Positions 1 to 5,212 are shown, counted from the first letter of the stretch. The stretch is 6,227 nt of DNA from Pelotomaculum sp. UBA4789 (GCA_002402945.1 DHGV01000018.1:1-6227); one strand, 5' to 3'. Notes: a model not told the origin generated them from the letters alone. Made by a program: numbers and translations.

Positions 1-309
1 AAAATAAACGGCACTGCCGAGCGGCCCAGGCTAAATGTATTCCGCAGCCTGCAAAATATTTATGCACAGATTATTGATGACGAAAAAAGGGTGACACTGG
101 TTTCCACATCAACCCTGGCGCCCGAATTAAAAGAAAAGCTGTCTTCAAGCAGAAACACTGAAGCGGCGATAGCTGTAGGTCAGCTGCTGGCGAAAAAAGC
201 AGAGGAAGCCGGGATAAAACAAGTTGTATTTGACCGTGCCGGTTATGTTTATCACGGCCGGATCAAGGCTCTGGCTGATGCGGCCCGTGCCGGAGGGCTC
301 GAATTTTAG
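1..309 (+). CDS. rplR: 50S ribosomal protein L18, 5'-truncated by window edge
   Basis: L18 binds 5S rRNA and, with L5, anchors it in the central protuberance of the large subunit. The frame is open from base 1, so the first visible codon (AAA) is internal. The 102 visible codons begin with KINGTAERPRLNVFRSLQNI, the hallmark of L18, followed by YAQIIDD, and end with the typical C-terminal segment FDRAGYVYHGRIKALADAAR and GGLEF. The family is usually about 120 residues, so roughly 20 N-terminal residues lie outside the window. An internal ATG at 91 is not the true start, because conserved L18 sequence continues upstream of it. It is followed after 42 bases by rpsE, the normal spc-operon neighbour. 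Identification is near certain; only the start is missing. Confidence 0.97.
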   Translation, partial: KINGTAERPRLNVFRSLQNIYAQIIDDEKRVTLVSTSTLAPELKEKLSSSRNTEAAIAVGQLLAKKAEEAGIKQVVFDRAGYVYHGRIKALADAARAGGLEF

Positions 310-351
310 ATGTGGAATTTTACTGAAATATGGCGAAAAGGAGGGAAATAG

Positions 352-852
352 ATGGCAAGAATTGACGCCAGCAAACTGGAAACGTCCGAAAAAGTGGTTT
401 TTATCAACCGTGTGGCCAAGGTGGTCAAAGGCGGACGGAGATTTAGCTTTTCAGCTCTGATGGTGGTCGGTGATGGCAGCGGCCATGTGGGTGCCGGGCT
501 TGGTAAGGCCGGTGAAGTGCCGGAAGCCATCCGTAAAGGTATTGAGGACGCAAAAAAATCTATGATAGAAGTCCCCATTACAGGTACGACCATTCCCCAT
601 GAGGTAACTGGTGTGTTCGGCGCCGGCAAGGTTCTTCTGAAACCGGCAGCTCCAGGTACCGGTGTGATAGCCGGCGGGCCTGTGCGGGCGATTCTGGAAT
701 TGGCAGGGATACGGGATATTCTCACCAAGTCACTTGGTTCAAATAACGCTAACAATGTGGTTCGCGCGACCATGTGTGCCTTAATGAGCCTGAGGACCAG
801 GGAAGAAGTAGCCCGTTTAAGAGGTAAGACCGTAGAAGAGTTGTTAGGCTAG
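352..852 (+). CDS. rpsE: 30S ribosomal protein S5
   Basis: S5 is a small-subunit protein that contacts S4 and S8 and contributes to decoding accuracy and to the mRNA entry site. The 166-residue product matches the usual length. The N-terminal double-stranded-RNA-binding-like domain (about residues 10-75) carries the conserved run VVKGGRRFSFSALMVVGDG at 24-42, then GHVGAGLGKAGEVPEAIRK. The C-terminal domain includes APGTGVIAGGPVRAILELAG and SNNANNVVRAT. The loop VKGGRRF, the region where spectinomycin-resistance changes map in other bacteria, looks wild type. ATG 352 is supported by AAGGAGGG at 338-345, with seven bases between GGAGG and the start. The stop TAG (850-852) merges with the SD of rpmD, suggesting coupled translation. 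Confidence 0.98.
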   Translation: MARIDASKLETSEKVVFINRVAKVVKGGRRFSFSALMVVGDGSGHVGAGLGKAGEVPEAIRKGIEDAKKSMIEVPITGTTIPHEVTGVFGAGKVLLKPAAPGTGVIAGGPVRAILELAGIRDILTKSLGSNNANNVVRATMCALMSLRTREEVARLRGKTVEELLG

Positions 853-863
853 GAGGGAAAATT

Positions 864-1043
864 TTGGCTAAGTTAAAGATAACCCTGGTCAAAAGCCTGA
901 TTGGCCGCCCGGAAGACCAGCGGGTCACTGTGCGCACCCTGGGCCTGACCAAGACAAACCGTTCGGTTATCCAGGAAGATACACCTCAGACCAGGGGCGC
1001 TATAAATAAAGTATGCCATTTGCTCAAGGTTGAGGAAGCATAA
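864..1043 (+). CDS. rpmD: 50S ribosomal protein L30 (TTG start)
   Basis: L30 is a small single-domain large-subunit protein that binds 23S rRNA. Reading from TTG 864 gives 59 residues, the standard bacterial L30 length: MAKLKITLVKSLIGRPEDQR, then TVRTLGLTKTNRSVIQED, TPQTRGAINKV and the terminal CHLLKVEEA. The motifs TLGL, EDTP, RGAINKV and HLLKVEE are characteristic. The start is chosen because GGAGG at 852-856 stands seven bases upstream, and because MAKLKITLVKS is the expected N-terminus; no ATG lies in a suitable place. The SD begins inside the rpsE stop codon, so S5 and L30 translation are probably coupled. rplO follows after 14 bases. Confidence 0.97.
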   Translation: MAKLKITLVKSLIGRPEDQRVTVRTLGLTKTNRSVIQEDTPQTRGAINKVCHLLKVEEA

Positions 1044-1051
1044 GGGAGGTG
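1044..1051 (+). promoter_or_regulatory. Ribosome binding site deciding the rplO start
   Basis: GGGAGGTG is a strong match to the anti-SD complement. GGAGG (1045-1049) ends eight bases before GTG 1058, a normal spacing. The alternative in-frame GTG at 1049 overlaps the SD itself and would leave no usable SD in front of it. This places the L15 N-terminus at MKLHDLRP, in agreement with the family. Confidence 0.9.
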
Positions 1052-1057
1052 GGACAA

Positions 1058-1498
1058 GTGAAACTGCATGACTTAAGGCCGGCTCCCGGGGCAAGAACAA
1101 AGCCAACCCGCAAGGGACTGGGACTCGGTTCCGGTCTGGGTAAAACGGCTGGCAAGGGTCACAAGGGTCAAAACAGCCGGTCTGGCGGCGGCGTGCGCCC
1201 GGGTTTTGAAGGCGGTCAGATGCCGCTGCAGCGCCGTATGCCCAAGCGCGGATTCTATAATCCTTTTAGCAAGGAAATTATTGCGATCAATATAAGTCAA
1301 TTGAATCGTTTCGAAGACGGGGATGTCATAACTCCAGATACACTGCTCGCCGCCCGGATTATCAAGAAAACAGCCGATGGTGTGAAAATACTGGGCAAAG
1401 GGAACCTTGAAAAACCCCTTACGGTTAAAGCTCAGGCTTTCAGTAAGTCAGCTGAAGAAAAGATTGCGGCGGCCGGTGGCAAAACTGAGGTGATTTAA
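1058..1498 (+). CDS. rplO: 50S ribosomal protein L15 (GTG start)
   Basis: L15 is a late-assembly large-subunit protein whose extended, glycine- and basic-rich N-terminal arm penetrates 23S rRNA. Read from GTG 1058 the product is 146 residues, beginning MKLHDLRPAPGAR as in other L15 proteins. Conserved segments are GSGLGKTAGKGHKGQ (24-38), SGGGVRPGFEGGQMPL and RRMPKRGF. Residue 21 is Leu where many L15 proteins have Arg in the GRG motif; this is a minor departure, read from memory of the family. An in-frame GTG at 1049 would add three residues but lies inside the SD (GGGAGGTG, 1044-1051), so it is rejected. The TAA stop directly abuts the secY TTG start. Confidence 0.97.
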   Translation: MKLHDLRPAPGARTKPTRKGLGLGSGLGKTAGKGHKGQNSRSGGGVRPGFEGGQMPLQRRMPKRGFYNPFSKEIIAINISQLNRFEDGDVITPDTLLAARIIKKTADGVKILGKGNLEKPLTVKAQAFSKSAEEKIAAAGGKTEVI

Positions 1499-2758
1499 TT
1501 GCTGGAAAGTTTCAAGAGTGCTTTTAAGGTTTCTGAATTAAGGACAAAGCTCTTATATACACTGGGCATGATCTTTATCTTCAGGCTGGGCGCTCATATT
1601 CCTGTGCCGGGGGTCATCCCGGAACGATTTGCTGAACTGGTCAACAGCGGGGCAATTTTTGGATTTTTCGACATTGTATCCGGGGGCGCTTTAAAGAACT
1701 TTTCCGTTTTTGCCATGGGTATCATGCCATACATCAACGCGTCCATTATCCTGCAGCTGCTTACGGTGGTAATACCTCACCTTGAGAAGCTTCATAAAGA
1801 AGGCGAAGAAGGACGCAAAAAGATTTCCCAGTATACCCGTTACCTTACCGTTGTGCTCGCTTTTATCCAGGGTATCGGCATGGTGGTTGGAGTCAGCGGG
1901 TCGATGCAGAATCCAGGCCCAATAGCTTTTGTGATGGCCGCGCTTACGATCACCGCAGGGACGACTTTCCTGATGTGGATGGGCGAGCAGATCACTGAAA
2001 GAGGCATTGGTAACGGCATTTCACTTTTGATTTTTGCCGGAATTGTTTCCAGGCTGCCGTCGGGCGCAGCGAGTCTGGGTGAATACCTGAGTGCCGGGAC
2101 AATTAACATATTCAGCCTTATAGTTCTTGTTATTATAGCAGCGCTTGTAATCGCTTGTGTGGTTGCAGTACAGGAGGGACAGCGCCGTATTCCCGTAAGG
2201 TACGCGAAGAGGGTTGTAGGGCGGAGGGTATATGGTGGGCAGACTACCCACCTGCCTCTTAGGGTAAACCAGGCCGGCGTTATGCCGATCATTTTTGCCT
2301 CATCACTTTTGATGTTTCCGGAGACCATTGTTAATATGTTTCAGGGCAGTGCGGTGGCCACCTTTTACAGTACGTACCTGGGCTGGGGTTCAGCAGCACA
2401 CACGATTATTTATGCACTGCTGATTATTGGCTTCACCTATTTTTATACCGCGGTAGTAATGAACCCAAATGATGTTGCAGACAACATTAAAAAATACGGT
2501 GGATTTATCCCGGGCCTGCGCCCCGGGCGGCCTACTGCTGAATTTATCAGCAAGATAATGAGCAGGGTGACTTTTTCCGGAGCCATATTCCTGGCTTTGA
2601 TAGCGATCCTGCCGACGTTCGTGCTGATGGCCACTAAAATACCTAATATATACTTCGGAGGCACCTCCCTTCTAATTGTTGTGGGTGTTGCTCTTGATAC
2701 CATGAAACAGGTGGAATCACACCTTCTGATGCGCAGCTATCAGGGATTTATTAAGTAG
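1499..2758 (+). CDS. secY: Preprotein translocase channel subunit SecY (TTG start)
   Basis: SecY forms the protein-conducting channel in the cytoplasmic membrane, working with SecE, SecG, SecA and ribosomes to export or insert proteins. The 419-residue product has the usual length and alternating hydrophobic segments consistent with ten membrane helices. Family motifs: PYINASIILQLL (77-88), the conserved block MGEQITERGIGNGISLL (161-177), the cytoplasmic loop EGQRRIPVRYAKR (216-228), NQAGVMPIIFASSL (257-270), and the loop NPNDVADNIKKYGGFIPG with following LRPG (322-343), which contacts SecA and ribosomes. The TTG start immediately follows the rplO TAA. Its SD, GAGGTGAT (1487-1494), lies inside rplO, so L15 and SecY are likely translationally coupled. 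The next gene is map rather than the usual adk. Confidence 0.98.
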   Translation: MLESFKSAFKVSELRTKLLYTLGMIFIFRLGAHIPVPGVIPERFAELVNSGAIFGFFDIVSGGALKNFSVFAMGIMPYINASIILQLLTVVIPHLEKLHKEGEEGRKKISQYTRYLTVVLAFIQGIGMVVGVSGSMQNPGPIAFVMAALTITAGTTFLMWMGEQITERGIGNGISLLIFAGIVSRLPSGAASLGEYLSAGTINIFSLIVLVIIAALVIACVVAVQEGQRRIPVRYAKRVVGRRVYGGQTTHLPLRVNQAGVMPIIFASSLLMFPETIVNMFQGSAVATFYSTYLGWGSAAHTIIYALLIIGFTYFYTAVVMNPNDVADNIKKYGGFIPGLRPGRPTAEFISKIMSRVTFSGAIFLALIAILPTFVLMATKIPNIYFGGTSLLIVVGVALDTMKQVESHLLMRSYQGFIK

Positions 2759-2766
2759 GTGGAAAC

Positions 2767-3513
2767 ATGATCAGCCGTAAGTCTGAGCAGGAACTTGCTT
2801 ATATGCGCGAAGCCGGGAGGGTGGTTGCCAGAGTACACAGAGAGATTGCCAGGATGATTAAGGTGGGTACGACAACTCTCGAATTGAACAGGCTGGCGGA
2901 GGACATTATTATTAAAGCAGGCGCCCGTCCCGCTTTCAAAGGGCTTTATGGATTTCCGTATACAATTTGCGCTTCTGTAAACGAGGAGGTAGTACACGGA
3001 TTCCCAAGTTCAAGAAAGCTGGAAAACGGTGATATAGTCAGTATTGACATCGGGGCTGAAGTAAATGGATATTTCGGTGACAGCGCTGCCACCTACCCGG
3101 TGGGAGATGTCAGCCCTGAAGTTTTAAACCTTTTAAAGGCCACGGAAGAATCGCTTTATAAAGGGATTGCCATGGCAAAGGCAGGAAACAGGTTATCAGA
3201 CATTTCTCATGCTGTACAAACCTGTGCGGAGGGTTATGGTTATTCTGTGGTGCGGGATTACGTGGGGCACGGTATCGGCAAACAGCCGCATGAGGACCCA
3301 CAGATACCCAACTTTGGCAAACCTGGGAGAGGCATCAGATTAAAAGCAGGAATGACATTAGCGATAGAGCCGATGATCAATATGGGCACTTATGAAGTGC
3401 ATACTCTTTTGAATAACTGGACTGTGGTAACTTTAGACGCAAAACTTTCAGCCCATTTCGAACATACAATTGCTATCACCGACGGTAAACCGGAGATACT
3501 TACCAAGATATGA
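2767..3513 (+). CDS. map: Methionine aminopeptidase, type I
   Basis: Removes the initiator methionine from nascent proteins when the second residue is small; a cytosolic dinuclear-metal hydrolase of the pita-bread fold. The 248 residues match the simple type Ia form without an N-terminal zinc-finger extension. The five metal ligands of the family are all visible: D94 and D105 (in DIGAEVNGYFGDSA), H168 (GHGIG), E201 (AIEPM) and E232 (HFEHTIAIT). The substrate-contacting histidines H77 (EEVVHGFP) and H175 (KQPHEDP) are also present, so it should be active. ATG 2767 follows secY by eight bases; the SD-like AGGTGG (2757-2762) overlaps the secY stop and is weaker and closer than others here. In many Firmicutes adk precedes map; here it does not. 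Confidence 0.98.
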   Translation: MISRKSEQELAYMREAGRVVARVHREIARMIKVGTTTLELNRLAEDIIIKAGARPAFKGLYGFPYTICASVNEEVVHGFPSSRKLENGDIVSIDIGAEVNGYFGDSAATYPVGDVSPEVLNLLKATEESLYKGIAMAKAGNRLSDISHAVQTCAEGYGYSVVRDYVGHGIGKQPHEDPQIPNFGKPGRGIRLKAGMTLAIEPMINMGTYEVHTLLNNWTVVTLDAKLSAHFEHTIAITDGKPEILTKI

Positions 3514-3537
3514 GGCGGCTTGCATCACGCGGAGGAC

Positions 3538-3555
3538 AACCGCATGAAAGCGGTT
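3538..3555 (+). other. Short hairpin with an ATG in its loop
   Basis: AACCGC (3538-3543) and GCGGTT (3550-3555) form a perfect six-pair stem with a six-base loop, ATGAAA. The loop starts with an ATG that has GGAGG eight bases upstream (3531-3535). There is no following T-run, so it is not an intrinsic terminator. It sits in the 70-base gap between map and the KOW gene. A stem this small can occur by chance. Confidence 0.35.
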
Positions 3556-3672
3556 CACGACTCTTGTCTTAGGGGGATGGGCTATGTCAGAAAATGCAGT
3601 ACGGATTGGACAACTTGTTGCTTCCATACAAGGGCGGGACAGAGGTATGTTTTATCTTGTAGTACAGGTTGA
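3544..3672 (+). other. Possible 42-codon upstream ORF overlapping the KOW gene
   Basis: ATG 3544 is preceded at eight bases by GGAGG (3531-3535), a better SD than that of the KOW gene itself. The frame runs 42 codons, enters the KOW gene in a different frame and stops at TGA 3670-3672. The predicted peptide begins MKAVHDSCLRGMGYV and has five cysteines (positions 8, 18, 25, 26 and 39). It resembles no family I recognise. Most of it is simply an out-of-frame reading of the KOW gene, so a functional protein is unlikely. If it has a role, it is more likely an upstream ORF that influences translation of the KOW gene. Confidence 0.2.
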
Positions 3673-3868
3673 AAACGAATCCAGGGTTCGTGTTGCAGAC
3701 GGAGAAGGGCGAAAAGTGGAAAAGCCCAAAAGCAAAAACATCAAACACTTAATATTTTATGATACTGTTGCAGGCATTGTTTTTGATAAAGCGCAAATTG
3801 GGAAAAGGGTTACCAACGAAGATGTCCGGGAGGAACTTAAGAGTTTAATCAGTCAACTGCCCCTGTAA
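3584..3868 (+). CDS. KOW-domain RNA-binding protein (L14e/L6e-like)
   Basis: Small 94-residue protein of the KOW-domain family found between map and infA in many Firmicutes (B. subtilis YbzG occupies the same position). The segment at about residues 5-32, VRIGQLVASIQGRDRG followed by hydrophobic MFYLVVQV, fits a KOW beta-barrel: a start-of-strand Gly, then a conserved Gly-Arg-Asp turn. A lysine-rich middle (KVEKPKSKNIKHL) could bind RNA, and the C-terminal part (NEDVREELKSLISQ) looks helical. The domain resembles archaeal/eukaryotic L14e and L27e, and the location among ribosomal genes supports a role in ribosomes or RNA binding, but its function is not established to my knowledge. ATG 3584 has AGGGGGA (3571-3577) upstream with good spacing; no earlier in-frame start exists before a stop at 3545. 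Confidence 0.85.
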   Translation: MSENAVRIGQLVASIQGRDRGMFYLVVQVENESRVRVADGEGRKVEKPKSKNIKHLIFYDTVAGIVFDKAQIGKRVTNEDVREELKSLISQLPL

Positions 3869-3891
3869 AAATGTTGACAAATTTAGAAAAA

Positions 3892-3921
3892 TTGCATTTT
3901 TGCGGCAGGCGGAAGTATAGT
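3892..3921 (+). promoter_or_regulatory. Possible internal promoter upstream of infA
   Basis: The 90-base gap 3869-3958 is strongly AT-rich compared with its surroundings. The best sigma-A-like pair is TTGCAT (3892-3897) and TATAGT (3916-3921) with an 18-base spacer; the -10 matches 5 of 6 consensus bases, the -35 only 3 of 6. A perfect TTGACA lies at 3874-3879 but is 36 bases from TATAGT and has no good -10 at 16-18 bases (ATTTTT or TTTTTG only). A promoter here would give the infA-rpmJ-rpsM-rpsK-rpsD-rpoA block its own transcription. This is inference from sequence alone. Confidence 0.3.
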
Positions 3922-3936
3922 GTCCATTTAAAATAT

Positions 3937-3943
3937 AAGGAGG
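3937..3943 (+). promoter_or_regulatory. infA ribosome binding site with unusually long spacing
   Basis: AAGGAGG (3937-3943) is a full SD, yet 15 bases separate GGAGG from the infA ATG at 3959; most others here have 7-10. No in-frame ATG, GTG or TTG lies between, only a CTG at 3956. AGGA (3938-3941) could pair with TCCT (3954-3957), a weak stem that might shorten the distance or hide the SD. The start itself is fixed by the conserved IF-1 N-terminus. Confidence 0.7.
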
Positions 3944-3958
3944 TTTGTTACATTCCTG

Positions 3959-4177
3959 ATGTCAAAGCAAGATGTGATTGAGGTTGAGGGAACCGTGATC
4001 GAACCGCTGCCGAATGCGATGTTTCGCGTACAGCTGCAAAACGGCCACAAGGTTTTAGCGCACGTTTCGGGGAAAATCAGGATGAACTTTATCCGGATCC
4101 TGGCTGGAGACCGGGTGATGGTAGAACTTTCCCCTTATGACTTATCCCGCGGCAGAATTGTTTACCGCTATAAGTGA
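3959..4177 (+). CDS. infA: Translation initiation factor IF-1
   Basis: IF-1 is an essential OB-fold protein that binds the ribosomal A site on the 30S subunit and works with IF-2 and IF-3 during initiation. The 72-residue product is the standard bacterial length and almost invariant in sequence: MSKQDVIEVEGTVIEPLPNA, MFRVQLQNGHKVLAHVSGK, IRMNFIRILAGDRVMVELSP, then YDLSRGRIVYRYK. The S1-like OB fold spans nearly the whole protein. ATG 3959 is fixed by the conserved MSK start although the SD is 15 bases away. The gene sits between the KOW gene and rpmJ, as usual in Firmicutes. An AT-rich gap upstream may carry a promoter, and a structured gap separates it from rpmJ. Confidence 0.98.
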   Translation: MSKQDVIEVEGTVIEPLPNAMFRVQLQNGHKVLAHVSGKIRMNFIRILAGDRVMVELSPYDLSRGRIVYRYK

Positions 4178-4180
4178 AAT

Positions 4181-4277
4181 CAGTAGTCAGTAGTCGTAAA
4201 AAACAGCCAGGTTGAAGGGAATTCGCAGGATTAATTCCAGTATGAATCCGAATCCTGACGTCCGACGACTGACGACC
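4181..4277 (+). repeat. Imperfect inverted repeat with 7-base tandem arms (infA-rpmJ gap)
   Basis: The left arm contains two tandem copies of AGTAGTC (4182-4188, 4189-4195); the right arm holds GACGACT and GACGACC (4264-4270, 4271-4277). The arms AGTAGTCAGTAGTCG (4182-4196) and CGACGACTGACGACC (4263-4277) are complementary at 12 of 15 positions. Between them lie further perfect inverted repeats. The element fills almost the whole 119-base gap and stops just before the rpmJ SD. It could be a palindromic intergenic repeat family or an mRNA structure affecting rpmJ. Which of these cannot be told from one copy. Confidence 0.7.
4218..4257 (+). other. Two interlocking stems with H-type pseudoknot geometry
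   Basis: Stem 1 is GGAATT (4218-4223) with AATTCC (4233-4238), six perfect pairs. Stem 2 is CAGGATT (4226-4232) with AATCCTG (4251-4257), seven perfect pairs. The 5' strand of stem 2 lies in the loop of stem 1, so they are either alternatives or a pseudoknot. Loop lengths of 2, 0 and 12 bases suit a classic H-type pseudoknot. A second AATCC at 4245-4249 offers a five-pair alternative for stem 2. Pairing is seen directly; formation in RNA is inference. Confidence 0.4.
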
Positions 4278-4282
4278 GAATT

Positions 4283-4290
4283 AAGGAGGG
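4283..4290 (+). promoter_or_regulatory. Ribosome binding site deciding the rpmJ start
   Basis: AAGGAGGG is a strong SD. GGAGG (4285-4289) is four bases from ATG 4294 and seven bases from GTG 4297, the next codon in the same frame. Spacing and the canonical L36 N-terminus (MKVRPSVKP) both favour the GTG; the ATG would give an extra Met-Val-type start that L36 proteins normally lack. Confidence 0.75.
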
Positions 4291-4296
4291 TTGATG

Positions 4297-4410
4297 GTGA
4301 AAGTCAGGCCATCGGTTAAACCTATGTGCGAAAAATGTAAAATTATTCGCAGGAATGGTAAGGTCATGATAATCTGTGAAAACCCAAAACACAAACAGGT
4401 TCAAGGGTAA
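4297..4410 (+). CDS. rpmJ: 50S ribosomal protein L36, zinc-binding form (GTG start)
   Basis: L36 is the smallest large-subunit protein and binds 23S rRNA late in assembly. Read from GTG 4297 it has 37 residues, the standard length: MKVRPSVKPMCEKCKIIRRN, then GKVMIICENPKHKQVQG. The zinc ligands of the C+ form are all present: C11 and C14 (CEKC), C27 and H32 (CENPKH). This is the zinc-ribbon version, as opposed to the zinc-free paralogue that some bacteria use under zinc starvation. An ATG directly upstream at 4294 is in frame and would give one more residue; it is less well spaced from the SD. rpsM follows after 22 bases. Confidence 0.97.
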   Translation: MKVRPSVKPMCEKCKIIRRNGKVMIICENPKHKQVQG

Positions 4411-4432
4411 AACAGGAGGTGTTGAATAGAAT

Positions 4433-4804
4433 ATGGCACGTATTGCTGGCGTTGACTTGCCCAAGGATAAAAGGGTAGAGATAGCCCTTACCTATGTTTT
4501 TGGCATTGGCAAGCCTACGTCCCAAAAGATCTTGACCCAGACCGGGGTAAACCCGGATACCAGGGTGAAGAATCTAACAGAAGAAGAAGTAAACAGGTTG
4601 CGGGATATCATTGAGAAGAACCTTAAGGTTGAAGGAGATCTTCGCCGGGAAATCGCTTTAAACATCAAGCGTTTGATTGAAATTGGCTGCTACCGGGGCC
4701 TGCGGCATCGCCGCGGTATGCCTGTACGCGGCCAGCGGACAAAAACAAACGCCAGGACCCGCAAGGGACCGAAGAAGACTGTCGGCGTACGCAGAAAAAA
4801 ATAG
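4433..4804 (+). CDS. rpsM: 30S ribosomal protein S13
   Basis: S13 lies in the head of the small subunit, contacts the P-site tRNA through its C-terminal tail and forms bridges to the large subunit. The 123-residue product has the family's usual length and motifs: MARIAGVDLPKDKRVEIALT at the start, YVFGIGKPTSQKIL with its helix-two-turn-helix glycine, then CYRGLRHRRGMPVRGQRTKT (89-108) and NARTRKGPKKTVG with a very basic tail. ATG 4433 is fixed by the conserved MARIAGVDLP; the SD AGGAGGTG begins at 4414, with 13 bases between GGAGG and the start, longer than for most genes here. In E. coli the S4 repressor site lies in front of rpsM; nothing clearly like it is visible in the 22-base gap here. 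Confidence 0.98.
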   Translation: MARIAGVDLPKDKRVEIALTYVFGIGKPTSQKILTQTGVNPDTRVKNLTEEEVNRLRDIIEKNLKVEGDLRREIALNIKRLIEIGCYRGLRHRRGMPVRGQRTKTNARTRKGPKKTVGVRRKK

Positions 4805-4822
4805 GTTAGAGGAGGTTGTTCA

Positions 4823-5212
4823 ATGGCGCGTCGCGTAGCCAGGACAAAAAAACGTGAACGCAAAAACATAGAAAATGGGATTGCTCACATTAAGTCCACG
4901 TTCAATAACACTGTCGTTACTATAACTGATACTAAAGGGGATACCCTTTCATGGGCCAGCGCCGGTGGGGTGGGTTTTAAAGGCTCCAGAAAAAGCACCC
5001 CGTTTGCTGCCCAGCTGGCAGCCGAGAACGCTGCCAAAGAGGCCATGGAACACGGCCTGAAAGAAGTGGAAGTCATGGTTAAAGGGCCGGGCGCCGGCCG
5101 GGAAGCTGCTATTCGCTCCCTGCAGGCTGCCGGATTGGAAGTTAATATGATTAAGGATGTTACTCCGATTCCTCATAATGGATGCCGGCCGCCCAAGCGC
5201 CGGAGAGTATAA
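4823..5212 (+). CDS. rpsK: 30S ribosomal protein S11
   Basis: S11 belongs to the platform of the small subunit, close to the mRNA exit and to the 3' end of 16S rRNA. The 129-residue product shows IAHIKSTFNNTVVTITD, then SWASAGGVGFKGSRKSTPFA, VMVKGPGAGREAAIRSLQAA and the signature tail PIPHNGCRPPKRRRV. Asn119-Gly120 in HNG corresponds to the site that carries isoaspartate in E. coli S11. ATG 4823 is preceded by GGAGG (4811-4815) at seven bases. It lies 18 bases after rpsM and 15 bases before rpsD, in a contiguous alpha-operon block. Confidence 0.98.
   Translation: MARRVARTKKRERKNIENGIAHIKSTFNNTVVTITDTKGDTLSWASAGGVGFKGSRKSTPFAAQLAAENAAKEAMEHGLKEVEVMVKGPGAGREAAIRSLQAAGLEVNMIKDVTPIPHNGCRPPKRRRV

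Noticed and set aside
224..460. Open frame on the + strand across the rplR-rpsE junction
   Set aside because: It overlaps two certain genes in another frame and resembles no family; a shadow.
306..773. 155-residue open frame on the - strand opposite rpsE
   Set aside because: Antisense to a strongly conserved ribosomal gene and without recognisable domains; a shadow of its codon pattern.
1049..1057. In-frame GTG at 1049 as the rplO start, giving 149 residues
   Set aside because: It overlaps the SD GGGAGGTG (1044-1051); GTG 1058 has correct spacing and the family N-terminus.
1840..2328. 162-residue open frame on the - strand opposite secY
   Set aside because: Antisense shadow of the membrane-helix codons; no family resemblance or convincing SD considered.
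3887..3901. AAAAAT/ATTTTT inverted repeat as an intrinsic terminator after the KOW gene
   Set aside because: The stem is only A-T pairs and too weak for a terminator; the T-run is part of the stem.
3874..3902. Perfect TTGACA with a -10 at standard spacing
   Set aside because: Bases at 16-18 spacing are ATTTTT, TTTTTG and TTTTGC, poor -10 matches; the good TATAGT is 36 bases away. Kept only as context for the weaker promoter call.
4181..4195. Tandem AGTAGTC units as part of a CRISPR-like array
   Set aside because: Units are seven bases, directly adjacent, only two copies, with no spacers.
4212..4246. TTGAAG and TATGAA as a promoter before rpmJ
   Set aside because: The spacer is 23 bases, outside the sigma-A range.
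4294..4296. ATG 4294 as the rpmJ start
   Set aside because: Only four bases from GGAGG and gives a non-canonical extra residue; GTG 4297 fits both spacing and family. Cannot be excluded entirely.
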